From Dehalococcoidia bacterium (GTDB taxonomy: Bacteria; Chloroflexota; Dehalococcoidia; GIF9; AB-539-J10): DNA of 26,937 nucleotides. A program made the translations under genes and the position numbers. Every line of letters starts with the position of its first letter. Position 1 is the first letter of the stretch. This document shows, in pieces, positions 14,012 to 23,057 of the stretch. The DNA lies in NCBI GenBank assembly GCA_029857995.1, contig JAOUFZ010000004.1:1-26937 (forward strand), in the 5' to 3' direction. The notes below the pieces were generated by a model that made no database searches, was not told where the DNA came from, and saw only the letters and a program-made list of their open reading frames with translations.

Positions 14012-17000
14012 TTACTGACTCGCTAATTCTAAGCTCGGGGTCTCCTTCTCCTCCACGCTTCCCTTCTTCAATTTCTTTTCATCGTCAGGATTCAAATAGA
14101 GGACCCGCGACGGGATGAGCTTACCGAGAATAACGTTCTCCTTGAGGCCACGCAGCCCATCTACCTTGCCTTTGATCGCAGCGTCAACAAGCACACGGCC
14201 AGTTTCCTGGAAAGAAGCGGCTGCCAGCCAGCTATCCTTGCTTAAGCTAGCTCTGGTTATTCCAAGAAACGCAGCTTGCGCCGTTGCCGGCTCACCGCCC
14301 TCAGCCAACACCTTGGCATTTATGTCCTCGTAGTCAAACCGGCCGACTAACTCACCAGGCAGGAGTTTCGTATCTCCTGAGGAGACAATTCTCACGTTGC
14401 CTAACATCTGCCGAACAATCACAGCAATATGCTTGTCATGTATGGTTACCCCTTGTATACGATATACTTTTTGTATTTCATCAATCAGATACTGCTGGAC
14501 TGCATCCTTTCCCGTGATACGCAAGATGTCATGAGGATCGACAGGACCTCTGGTAAGCCTATCACCTGCTCTGACCTTGTCCCCCGACTGAATGAGGAGA
14601 TATGTACCGCGAGGGATGCTATATTCCCTCTCTTCCCTTTCTTCATACTTAATATAAACGCGGTCACCCTCAATAACGACCTGGCCAGCCATTCTAGCTG
14701 CTACAGAAAGAGATTGCCCCGCTTTGCCACGGCTAACAGCCGGCAATTTCTTGCTAGACTTCCTTTTGCTGGTCTTCTCTGGCAGAGAAAATAGGATGCT
14801 ACCAGCGTCCACCGATTGCCCGTCGGTTACAACCACCTCCGCTCCCGTTGGTATCGGGTATTCATCCAAATAGAATTCAGAGCTAATCACTTTGACGACG
14901 CTAGTGCCATCAGTATTGGTTACGTCAACAGTACCATCAATCTCAGAAATGATAGCACTGCCATTCGGTGTCCTGGCCTCGAAAAGCTCCTCCACACGAG
15001 GCAGTCCGGTGGTAATATCCACACCTACCACGCCCCCTGTATGAAAAGTGCGCAGAGTAAGCTGAGTTCCAGGCTCGCCGATGCTTTGGGCAGCAATGAC
15101 TCCTACAGCGGTGCCAATCTTCACCAATTGCTTCTTCCCCAAGTCCCTTCCATAACAATTTTGGCAAACGCCAAATCGAGACCGGCAAGTAAGAGCCGAC
15201 CTCACATGCACTCGGCTGATATTGGTGCTCATAATTCGGCGCACCTTGTCTTCGTCAATCTCTTCGTTACGATCGACAATGACTTCATTTGTAGCTGGAT
15301 CAACAATCTTGCTAGCCGCCAAGTAGCCAGTAATCCGGTTTTCAAACGGGGGAAGGGACACATCTGTAGTCTGCCGGAGTATCCATACCCCCTCGGTGGT
15401 ACCACAATCTGTTTCAGTTCCCTTGACATCTTGAGCTATATCGACAAGGCGCCTGGTAAGATATCCGCTATCTGATGTCCTCAAGGCAGTATCAGCTAAC
15501 CCTTTACGAGCACCATGGGTAGAAATGAAATACTCCATGGGTGTCAGCCCATCACGTAGACTCGATTTAATGGGAAAATCTATTATCCTTCCTGAGGGGT
15601 CGGTCATCAATCCGCGCATCCCTGCCATTTGTCTAATTTGAGAAATATTCCCCTTGGCACCCGACGTAGCCATCATGTAAACACTACCATAAGGATCTAG
15701 CGCCCGGGACATATCCTCAGCAACCTTATCTGTAGTCTCCATCCACATTTGAACTGTGCTTTCATACTTTTCATCCTCAGTAATCAAGCCACGGTTAAAT
15801 TGGTCCTCGATAAGGCTAACTTTTTCATCGGACTCTTTAAGAAGCTTGACCCTACCTGGAGGCTCTTCAATATCATCCATAGCGATGGAAATGCCCGACT
15901 TTGTAGCATAGTCAAACCCCAATTCCTTAAGTCTATCGAGAACACCAGCAGTACCTTCATTACCCAATAGACCAATGCAATCAGCGACTAATACTCTTAA
16001 GGAAGCCTTATCTACTGTTTTGTTGTAAAAGCGAAGTTGCGGAGGCAAGGCATCACTAAATATAATCCTGCCCACTGTAGTATTTATCCTCCCCCCATCT
16101 GAACGAAGCGAAGGATCTCGCACAACAATTTCGGCACCAAGTTCGATAATGCCCAGTTCGTAAGCCAACTTAGCCTCGTCAAAACTGCTAAAAAATTTCC
16201 CTTCCCCTTTGGCTTCGGGCTTTGAAATAGTAAGATAATAGCAACCCAGAACCATATCCAGGGTGGGTGTTGTCGCAGGCTCACCAGAACTTGGTAGCAA
16301 CATATTATAAGGACTAAGCATATGCTCCCTGGATTCCTTCACCGCAGCCCTGGACAATGGCACATGAACTGCCATCTGGTCGCCATCAAAATCGGCATTA
16401 AAGGCGGTACAAACCAAGGGGTGGAGCTGAAAAGCATTACCGTCGATTAACACGGGTTCAAAGGCTTGAATGCTAAGCCGATGCAATGTGGGAGCACGAT
16501 TAAGCAATACAGGACGCTCCTTGACTACTTCATACAGTGCGTCCCAAACTTCAGGGCTACCTTTTTCCACCAAGCGCCGGGCACTTTTCAGGTTATTGGC
16601 ATACCCATTTATTATCAGTTTGTGCATAACCGAGGGCTTAAACAGCTCCAAAGCAACGTAGCGTGGCAAACCACATTGCTGAAGTTTGAGCTTAGGGCCA
16701 ACAACAATGACCGAGCGACCGCTGTAGTCCACGCGCTTACCAAGAAGGTTTTGTCGAAAACGTCCCTGTTTGCCCTTCAGAATGTCAGAAAGAGATTTCA
16801 AGGCGTGCTTATTACCAGTCACAACTGCACGCCCTCTTCGCCCATTGTCAACAAGAGCATCAACAGCTTCCTGCAACATACGTTTCTCATTCCGAATAAT
16901 TATTTCCGGCGCACCCAACTTCATTAGACGGCGGAGACGGTTGTTGCGATTAATAACCCTTCTATACAGGTCGTTAAGATCACTAATCACAAATCGACCA

Positions 17001-17950
17001 CCATCCAACTGCACTATAGGACGAAGCGCCGGAGGTAACACAGGAAGCACAGTCCAGACCATCCACTCAGGTTTATTTCCACTCAGCTTAAAAGCTTCAA
17101 CTAATTGCAGCCGTTGACTGACTCTTTTGCGGTATCCCCCCGAGGTGCTAAGGATTTGGTTATGAAGCTGCTGATGTAAAGCATCCACATCCATTTGCTT
17201 CAACACCTGTAGAATAGCCTCGGCTCCCATGCCAGCTTCAAAAATGTCACCATACCTATCCTTAAGTCTTCTGCATCCTTCTTCGTTAAGCAATTTTTTC
17301 GGCTGAAGACCCTCCAACTCGGCAATGCTTGTCTTTAGCTCTTCTTCCAGTTTTGCCCTCTTTTCTACAAATCTACCACGAAGCTCGTTCACCTCCTGTA
17401 TCTTAGGCTCTTCCTCCATGTCTTTGGCTTCCAATTCTTCGATCTTCTTGTTCAGGCGTTCCTCATGCTCAGCAATCTTTCGACCCCACTCTTCCTCAAG
17501 TTTGCGAAGATTCTTCTCTTTGGCCTCCTGATCCACAGAGATGACTATATAGCGAGCAAAATAGATGATGCTCTCTAAGTCTCGTGGAGAAAGATCCAGG
17601 AGCAGCCCCAGCCGACTGGGTACTAATTTAACAAACCAGATATGCGTAACTGGTGCAGCCAGTTCTATATGTCCCGTGCGTTCCCGGCGCACACTGGAAT
17701 GAGCCACCTCAACACCACATTTATCACAAATAACGCCCTTATATCTTGCCTTTTTATATTTACCGCAGTGGCATTCAAAATCTTTGACAGGGCCAAAAAT
17801 CTTCTCACAAAATAGACCATCTCTTTCTGGTTTCAAAGTGCGGTAGTTTATTGTCTCTGCCTTAGTCACCTCACCGTGAGACCAGCTCCTGATTTGTTCC
17901 GGTGAGGCAAGACTTATTCGAATACCGTTAATGCCATCAAATTGAGACAT
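14012..17950 (-). CDS. rpoC: DNA-directed RNA polymerase subunit beta'
   Basis: The 1312-residue protein is a complete beta' subunit. N-terminal zinc ligands are C60, C62, C75 and C78. The catalytic NADFDGDQM is at about 518-526, its aspartates binding the active-site Mg2+. Bridge-helix and trigger-loop sequences include GLMTDPSGRIIDFPIKSSL, and the second zinc site contains CRSRFGVCQNC. Residues about 142-218 are a charged coiled-coil insertion (KEKNLRKLEEEWGRKIAEHE and following). It resembles the insertion of actinobacterial beta' and is absent in Escherichia coli. The start is ATG 17950 (MSQFDG); an upstream in-frame start at 17980 is rejected because GAGGGGG sits just before the ATG. The gene overlaps the rpoB end by 14 bases. 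Confidence 0.98.
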   Translation of the reverse strand: MSQFDGINGIRISLASPEQIRSWSHGEVTKAETINYRTLKPERDGLFCEKIFGPVKDFECHCGKYKKARYKGVICDKCGVEVAHSSVRRERTGHIELAAPVTHIWFVKLVPSRLGLLLDLSPRDLESIIYFARYIVISVDQEAKEKNLRKLEEEWGRKIAEHEERLNKKIEELEAKDMEEEPKIQEVNELRGRFVEKRAKLEEELKTSIAELEGLQPKKLLNEEGCRRLKDRYGDIFEAGMGAEAILQVLKQMDVDALHQQLHNQILSTSGGYRKRVSQRLQLVEAFKLSGNKPEWMVWTVLPVLPPALRPIVQLDGGRFVISDLNDLYRRVINRNNRLRRLMKLGAPEIIIRNEKRMLQEAVDALVDNGRRGRAVVTGNKHALKSLSDILKGKQGRFRQNLLGKRVDYSGRSVIVVGPKLKLQQCGLPRYVALELFKPSVMHKLIINGYANNLKSARRLVEKGSPEVWDALYEVVKERPVLLNRAPTLHRLSIQAFEPVLIDGNAFQLHPLVCTAFNADFDGDQMAVHVPLSRAAVKESREHMLSPYNMLLPSSGEPATTPTLDMVLGCYYLTISKPEAKGEGKFFSSFDEAKLAYELGIIELGAEIVVRDPSLRSDGGRINTTVGRIIFSDALPPQLRFYNKTVDKASLRVLVADCIGLLGNEGTAGVLDRLKELGFDYATKSGISIAMDDIEEPPGRVKLLKESDEKVSLIEDQFNRGLITEDEKYESTVQMWMETTDKVAEDMSRALDPYGSVYMMATSGAKGNISQIRQMAGMRGLMTDPSGRIIDFPIKSSLRDGLTPMEYFISTHGARKGLADTALRTSDSGYLTRRLVDIAQDVKGTETDCGTTEGVWILRQTTDVSLPPFENRITGYLAASKIVDPATNEVIVDRNEEIDEDKVRRIMSTNISRVHVRSALTCRSRFGVCQNCYGRDLGKKQLVKIGTAVGVIAAQSIGEPGTQLTLRTFHTGGVVGVDITTGLPRVEELFEARTPNGSAIISEIDGTVDVTNTDGTSVVKVISSEFYLDEYPIPTGAEVVVTDGQSVDAGSILFSLPEKTSKRKSSKKLPAVSRGKAGQSLSVAARMAGQVVIEGDRVYIKYEEREEREYSIPRGTYLLIQSGDKVRAGDRLTRGPVDPHDILRITGKDAVQQYLIDEIQKVYRIQGVTIHDKHIAVIVRQMLGNVRIVSSGDTKLLPGELVGRFDYEDINAKVLAEGGEPATAQAAFLGITRASLSKDSWLAAASFQETGRVLVDAAIKGKVDGLRGLKENVILGKLIPSRVLYLNPDDEKKLKKGSVEEKETPSLELASQ

Positions 17951-20900
17951 TTTCCCCCTCGCTAAGTAGCTCGACAGCAAAACCTAAACTACGTAGCTCC
18001 ATAAATAACACCTTGGTCGATTCCGGAATACCCAGTTGTTGAATATCTTCGCCCTTAACAAGAGACTCATAAGCTTTAGCCCTTCCCATCACATCATCCG
18101 ACTTTATTGTGAGCATCTCCTGAAGCGTATGAGCAGCGCCGTGCCCTTCCAACGCCCATACCTCCATCTCACCAAACCTTTGGCCACCAAATTGAGCTTT
18201 CCCTCCCAGTGGTTGCTGAGTGATGAGCGAGTACGGACCAGTGGAACGAGCATGTACCTTATCGCCAACAAGATGAATCAGTTTCATCATATATATATTG
18301 CCTACAGTTACCGGCTTGTCGAACAGCTCGCCGGTTCTCCCGTCTCGAAGTTCCATTTTGCCAAAAATAGGAGGATAGAGCCTTCGCTCTTTATAGACTT
18401 TCTGTGTCAGCTGCTCCAAGTCTCCATCGCTGAGAGTTCTAAGTTGATGATTATCAGCTACGCCCAGTTCCTCAAGCCATAGACAGAGAGCGGCTCTTCT
18501 TGCCGCGCCTTCGTATCCATCATCCATTATTTCCGCGGCATCGAAACCATGACTGGCAAGCCATTCTCCGACCTTATCTAGATCGGTCCTGGCATTTCCG
18601 GGATCTTCAGGGCTGAAGCTGACAGCACCGGCTTTCCAGGCTATCCAAGTCTTGGCTAAGGCATTCTCGATAGTCAGAGCATCAGCTCCGTCAAAAATAG
18701 GATTAAGAGCCTTAAAACCCAGCGTCTGCGCCGCCCAACCTAAATGAGCCTCCAAGACCTGCCCGATGTTCATACGGGAAGGAACGCCGAGAGGATTAAG
18801 GATAATATCTACGGGCGTGCCATCCGGCAAGAATGGCATGTCTTCCTCAGGCAATACTATGGAAATTACCCCCTTATTGCCGTGCCTTCCTGACATTTTG
18901 TCTCCCACTGATATTTTGCGCTTTTGGGCAACCCACACCTGTATGAGTTTGTTCACCCCGGCAGGTAATTCATCATGGTTCTCACGAGAAAAGAGTGCCA
19001 TCCTGATCACCCTTCCCCACTCTCCGGATGGCATTCTGAGGGAGCTGTCCTTAACTTCCCGTGTCTTTTCGCCAAAAATAGCTCGCAACAATTTTTCTTC
19101 CGCTGAAGGTTCAGTTTCACCCTTGGGAGTAATCTTCCCAACCAGAATATCGTTGGGCTTCACTTCAGCCCCGATACGTACAATACCTATTTCGTCAAGG
19201 TTAGCCAGGCTTTCTTCGCTTACGTTAGGTATGTCTCTGGTGACTTCTTCAGGACCAAGCTTGGTATCACGCTCCTCTATCTCATACTTTTCAATGTGAA
19301 CGGAAGTATAAGCATCATCCTTAACCAGTCTTTTGCTTATGATGATGGCATCTTCAAAGTTATAGCCTTCCCAGATCATAAAAGCACAAACGACATTCTG
19401 TCCCAAAGCGAGAGCCCCGCCATCCAGGGAAAAACTATCCACCAACACGTCCCCTTTCTTAACCTTGTCATCTTTGCTCACAATAGGATGCTGATTGATG
19501 CACGTCCCTTGATTGGTTCTGGCGAACTTCGTTAAATTGAATACTTGCTCTTCGCCATTTTCATTCTTAATCGTAATTTGTGTGCTTGTCGCCGAAGTGA
19601 CCACACCGTCGTCAGGAGCAAATATCATCTGCCCACTATACTTAGCCACCTCTCTTTCCATACCGGTGGCCACCAAAGGACACTCCGGACGTAGTAGTGG
19701 CACCGCTTGTCGTTGCATATTGCAGCCCATCAAAGCCCGATTAGCATCATCATGCTCAAGAAACGGAATAAGGCAGGCAGCTATACTGAATAGCTGTTTG
19801 GGTGAGACATCGATGAAGCTTACCCTGTCCACTGATTCCTTGAAATATTTGTCTCCCCTCTTGACTTCAACCTTGTCATAAATAAATTCATTTCTTCGAT
19901 TAACAGGAGCATTAGCTTGGGCAATGGCGTATTGATCTTCTTCGTCGGCTGTCAGGTAAACCATCTGGCTGGAAACAAAAGGAACTACCTTGATATTCCG
20001 CGCCCGAAGAGAAGATAACCTTTGTGCGAGCTTCTTTGTGACTGATGTTCCGGCCTTGACCACGAGCTTGCCCTTACTTTTTACATCCTCCCCGATTGTT
20101 CTTCCCACCAACTCCTCCACACTATTGGGAACCTCCTGGACGACCCTGAGATATGGTGTCTCTATGAAACCAAATCCGTTGACCGTAGCGTAGGTAGCGA
20201 GAGAGCCAATAAGACCGATGTTTGGCCCCTCGGGCGTTTCTATAGGACAAATCCTGCCATAATGAGAGTGATGTACATCACGAACCTCAAACCCAGCCTG
20301 TTTTCTCGAGAGACCTCCAGGACCCATAGCAGAAAGACGACGCTTGTGAGTTAGTTCAGCTAGCGGATTAGTCTGATCCATGAATTGAGATAGCTGTGAT
20401 CGGCCAAAGAATTCTCTTACAGCGACTGCTACAGGGCGAATGTTGATCAAGGCAGCGGGAGTTGCCACTTCGGGGCCGAGAATACTCATCCGCTCTTTGA
20501 TGGCTCTCTCCAACCTCAACAAGCCGATACGAAATTGCTTCTGTATTAGAAAACCTACCGCCTGAGCCCTTCGATTGCCTAAATGGTCAATGTCGTCAGG
20601 AGCTTCATCGCCCAAGTTAACTGAAATAATACGGCGGACTATTTGCACCAGGTCTTCAGGGGTTAAGCCAGTACAATTTCCAGGAATATTGAGACCCAGT
20701 TTCTTATTAAGCTTGTAACGACCAACTTTGCCCAAGCTATAGCGGCGAGGATTAAACAGGAAATTATTCAGCAAGGCTTGAGCACTGCTAAGACTGGGAG
20801 CTTCGCCAGAAGATAGTTTCCTATAGATATCTAACAGAGCATCAGCCTTACTTTTGATCAAGGGATCTCGGTCAATTGTAGAGCGGATGAAAGCATGGTT

Positions 20901-21539
20901 GGGCGAGTTATCCACATCTTGAAAAAGAGAAAGTAACGTCTCGTCGCTTTCAAAGCCTATGGCACGCAACAAAGTAGTAACCAGAATCTTCCGTTTGCCG
21001 CTAATCTTGACCGAAATTACGTCTCTATTAGAAGCGTCAAAATCGAGCCACGCCCCATGCTCAGCAACAAGCTTAGCAACGCATAATTCTCGCCCACTGG
21101 AAGGGTCTCTCTCTAACGTGAAATAAACGCCAGGAAAACGAGTCAATTGATTGACTACCACCCGCTCCACTCCAGAAATAATAAAAGTGCCGGCAGTGGT
21201 CATCAAAGGGAAATCGCTAAAGTATAATTCCTGTTGCTTGATCTCTCCCGTTTCTTTAACCACCAGTCGCGCAGTGACATGAATAGGGGAGGAATAAGTC
21301 AGGCCCCGCTCAAGACACTCAGGAATAGAATGCGAGGGTTCTCGAAACTCATAATCAACGAAATGCAATTCTAGCCTTGTGCCAGTATAGTCTTGAATTG
21401 GAGATATTTCCTCAAAGAGCTCTCGCAAGCCTTCTTCTTGAAACCAGCGAAAGGAATCAAGTTGGACCTGAATAAGGTCGGGTATTTCTAAAGCCTGAGG
21501 CAATTTGGCAAAAGACTTCAGCAACTTATGATTATGCAT
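17937..21539 (-). CDS. rpoB: DNA-directed RNA polymerase subunit beta
   Basis: The 1200-residue protein is a complete beta subunit, without the large lineage insertions of the E. coli protein (1342 residues). The rifampicin pocket is present: QLSQFMDQTNPLAELTHKRRL, with D388, H398 and S403 in place of E. coli D516, H526 and S531, and A394 in place of S522. GPGGLSRKQAGFEVRDVH and ICPIETPEGPNIGLI follow, and near the C-terminus GRTGELFDKPVTVG and FGGQRFGEMEVWALE. No clear ribosome-binding site precedes the ATG at 21539, which is unusual for such a highly expressed gene. The leader of about 98 bases from the predicted start site may be structured. Upstream is not the usual rplJ-rplL but an acyl-CoA oxidation cluster. 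Confidence 0.98.
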   Translation of the reverse strand: MHNHKLLKSFAKLPQALEIPDLIQVQLDSFRWFQEEGLRELFEEISPIQDYTGTRLELHFVDYEFREPSHSIPECLERGLTYSSPIHVTARLVVKETGEIKQQELYFSDFPLMTTAGTFIISGVERVVVNQLTRFPGVYFTLERDPSSGRELCVAKLVAEHGAWLDFDASNRDVISVKISGKRKILVTTLLRAIGFESDETLLSLFQDVDNSPNHAFIRSTIDRDPLIKSKADALLDIYRKLSSGEAPSLSSAQALLNNFLFNPRRYSLGKVGRYKLNKKLGLNIPGNCTGLTPEDLVQIVRRIISVNLGDEAPDDIDHLGNRRAQAVGFLIQKQFRIGLLRLERAIKERMSILGPEVATPAALINIRPVAVAVREFFGRSQLSQFMDQTNPLAELTHKRRLSAMGPGGLSRKQAGFEVRDVHHSHYGRICPIETPEGPNIGLIGSLATYATVNGFGFIETPYLRVVQEVPNSVEELVGRTIGEDVKSKGKLVVKAGTSVTKKLAQRLSSLRARNIKVVPFVSSQMVYLTADEEDQYAIAQANAPVNRRNEFIYDKVEVKRGDKYFKESVDRVSFIDVSPKQLFSIAACLIPFLEHDDANRALMGCNMQRQAVPLLRPECPLVATGMEREVAKYSGQMIFAPDDGVVTSATSTQITIKNENGEEQVFNLTKFARTNQGTCINQHPIVSKDDKVKKGDVLVDSFSLDGGALALGQNVVCAFMIWEGYNFEDAIIISKRLVKDDAYTSVHIEKYEIEERDTKLGPEEVTRDIPNVSEESLANLDEIGIVRIGAEVKPNDILVGKITPKGETEPSAEEKLLRAIFGEKTREVKDSSLRMPSGEWGRVIRMALFSRENHDELPAGVNKLIQVWVAQKRKISVGDKMSGRHGNKGVISIVLPEEDMPFLPDGTPVDIILNPLGVPSRMNIGQVLEAHLGWAAQTLGFKALNPIFDGADALTIENALAKTWIAWKAGAVSFSPEDPGNARTDLDKVGEWLASHGFDAAEIMDDGYEGAARRAALCLWLEELGVADNHQLRTLSDGDLEQLTQKVYKERRLYPPIFGKMELRDGRTGELFDKPVTVGNIYMMKLIHLVGDKVHARSTGPYSLITQQPLGGKAQFGGQRFGEMEVWALEGHGAAHTLQEMLTIKSDDVMGRAKAYESLVKGEDIQQLGIPESTKVLFMELRSLGFAVELLSEGENVSI

Positions 21540-21890
21540 AGAGGAAACGATCCCGATTGTTCAAAACAACTTCTTGAAGGCATTAACTGGGAAAATCTAA
21601 GGTAACAAGACCAAAAGAGAATGGGAACATAACACAAACTGATAAGTATAACACCATGGTCTAGTTTTGTCAATACCCCTAGGTACCCACATAGTAACAC
21701 AGGGCAGTGTATTTTGCAAGTTTCTTCTCAATTTACTCTACAGGGGTGAGGTAGCCAAGACACGGGTGTTGACGGTTGAGACTAGATTCACAGCTAGAAT
21801 ATTTGGCTTATCAGCTCCGTCTTGTACGAGTGTGGGCGGGCAAAAGGGATTTGGATCCGCCGGGTCAAGGAGCCTTTCTGTCTGGCAAAA
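21540..21890. other. rpoB leader and upstream gap
   Basis: The 351-base gap between the acyl-CoA dehydrogenase stop and rpoB contains the rpoB promoter (21645-21673) and an approximately 98-base leader. The remaining 21674-21890 holds no gene or tRNA that I can see. I find no convincing intrinsic terminator for the preceding cluster, so some read-through into rpoB is possible. Confidence 0.5.
21645..21673 (-). promoter_or_regulatory. rpoB: Near-consensus promoter of the rpoB-rpoC-ruvB operon
   Basis: On the minus strand TTGACA (21673-21668) and TATACT (21650-21645) are exactly 17 bases apart. The -35 box is perfect and the -10 box matches five of six positions, as expected for a strong housekeeping promoter. 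Transcription should start near 21638, about 98 bases before the rpoB ATG. Confidence 0.8.
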
Positions 21891-23024
21891 CTAAAGCCCC
21901 AGTCCAGCGGCTATCACTTCCCTGTGCAAGTCAGTGTCACCGGCAGCAAATTCTGCGGCCTTGACACGACGATAATAGAGACCAATATCATGGTCCATGG
22001 TATATCCGATAGCCCCATGAGCAGCAATAGCTTCAATGCAAATTCGCTGGTAAGCTTCATTGGCTTTAGCTTTCGCTGCGGAAATTTGCCATGGCGATGG
22101 CGAGCCAACGCCTATTCCCCACGCTGCTTGATAAAGCAAGTACTGAACCGCCTCCACATCAATCAACATGTCAGCCAGTTTGTGCTGTATCGCTTGAAAA
22201 GAGCCAATGGGCCGGTCAAATTGAATTCGCTCCTTGGCATAGCTACTGGTCATGTCCAGGACAGCCTGACACGCTCCAGACATCTCGGCACACTTCAGCA
22301 CGGCAGCGCGCTGCAATATAAAGTCCACTATGTCCCAGCCTTTGCCTATTGTGCCCAGGATATTATCTTCGGGCACCGTTGCCCCATCAAAGCTGACCTT
22401 GAATTGCCTGTCGCCGCCTATAGTCGGGATGGTTTCCATCTTCACATTTGGTCCCCTGGCATCCACCATAAACAAGGTGATTCCGTCCTCGGGCCTTTCA
22501 CCGTCTCCGGTCCTGCCCACCACCAGGATATAATCAGCGACATGGGCATCAGTGACAAAGAGCTTATGCCCCTCGAGAACATAATTTGTCCCCCTCAATA
22601 CAGCACGAAGTCTTACCTCAGAAGCTTTATATTTGCCTGACGACTCGGCCAAAGCGAAAGTCCAGATAGCCCCGCCCTTAGCTATTTGCGGCAGAAACTC
22701 AGTTTTTTGCTCGCTGTTTCCATATTCAAGTAGAGGCAGAGCACAAAGGGCGATAGTGGAGAAGAACGGACCAGGCAGGATATTTCTCCCCATCTCCTCC
22801 ATCAAGATAACCAAATCCATAAAACTAGCAGCCATGCCACCATATTCTTCCGGAAAGACGAGCCCCATCCAGCCCAGTTCTGCCATACTGTGCCACATCT
22901 GCACGTCATAGCCCCTTTCATCTTTGGCCATCTCCCTGACTTTAGCTTTAGGACATTCCTTTGCCAGGAAATCTCTGGCCGAAATCCGCAGCATGTCCTG
23001 CTCCTCCGTAAAACTAAAATCCAT
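21891..23024 (-). CDS. Acyl-CoA dehydrogenase family protein, probably the non-catalytic subunit
   Basis: The 377-residue flavoprotein-type protein has the acyl-CoA dehydrogenase fold: FTEEQDMLRISARDFL, GLVFPEEYGG, ALAESSG (residues 124-130), and the C-terminal segment AIAAHGAIGYTMDHDIGLYYRR. The catalytic glutamate is missing from both known places. The helix position used by isovaleryl-CoA dehydrogenase has Q238 (ILQRAAVL), and the late position used by medium-chain enzymes is Gly/Ala (EFAAGD). The paralogue encoded 33 bases upstream keeps a glutamate, so the two likely form a mixed complex, as mycobacterial FadE28/FadE29-type enzymes do. AGGGG, 5 bases before the ATG, supports the start. 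Substrate unknown. Confidence 0.88.
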   Translation of the reverse strand: MDFSFTEEQDMLRISARDFLAKECPKAKVREMAKDERGYDVQMWHSMAELGWMGLVFPEEYGGMAASFMDLVILMEEMGRNILPGPFFSTIALCALPLLEYGNSEQKTEFLPQIAKGGAIWTFALAESSGKYKASEVRLRAVLRGTNYVLEGHKLFVTDAHVADYILVVGRTGDGERPEDGITLFMVDARGPNVKMETIPTIGGDRQFKVSFDGATVPEDNILGTIGKGWDIVDFILQRAAVLKCAEMSGACQAVLDMTSSYAKERIQFDRPIGSFQAIQHKLADMLIDVEAVQYLLYQAAWGIGVGSPSPWQISAAKAKANEAYQRICIEAIAAHGAIGYTMDHDIGLYYRRVKAAEFAAGDTDLHREVIAAGLGL

Positions 23025-23057
23025 GATAACCCCTCAAAAAGTCTACTCCAAAAAAAT

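Noticed and set aside
14115..20193. Many plus-strand ORFs of 60-220 codons across rpoC and rpoB
   Set aside because: They are antisense to unambiguous RNA polymerase genes, lack ribosome-binding sites and show no domain pattern.
21674..21890. tRNA or small RNA upstream of rpoB
   Set aside because: A stretch resembling a T-loop was checked, but no acceptor or anticodon stem can be formed.
21822..22640. A 272-codon plus-strand ORF opposite the acyl-CoA dehydrogenase
   Set aside because: It is a shadow of the conserved minus-strand gene with no recognisable motif.
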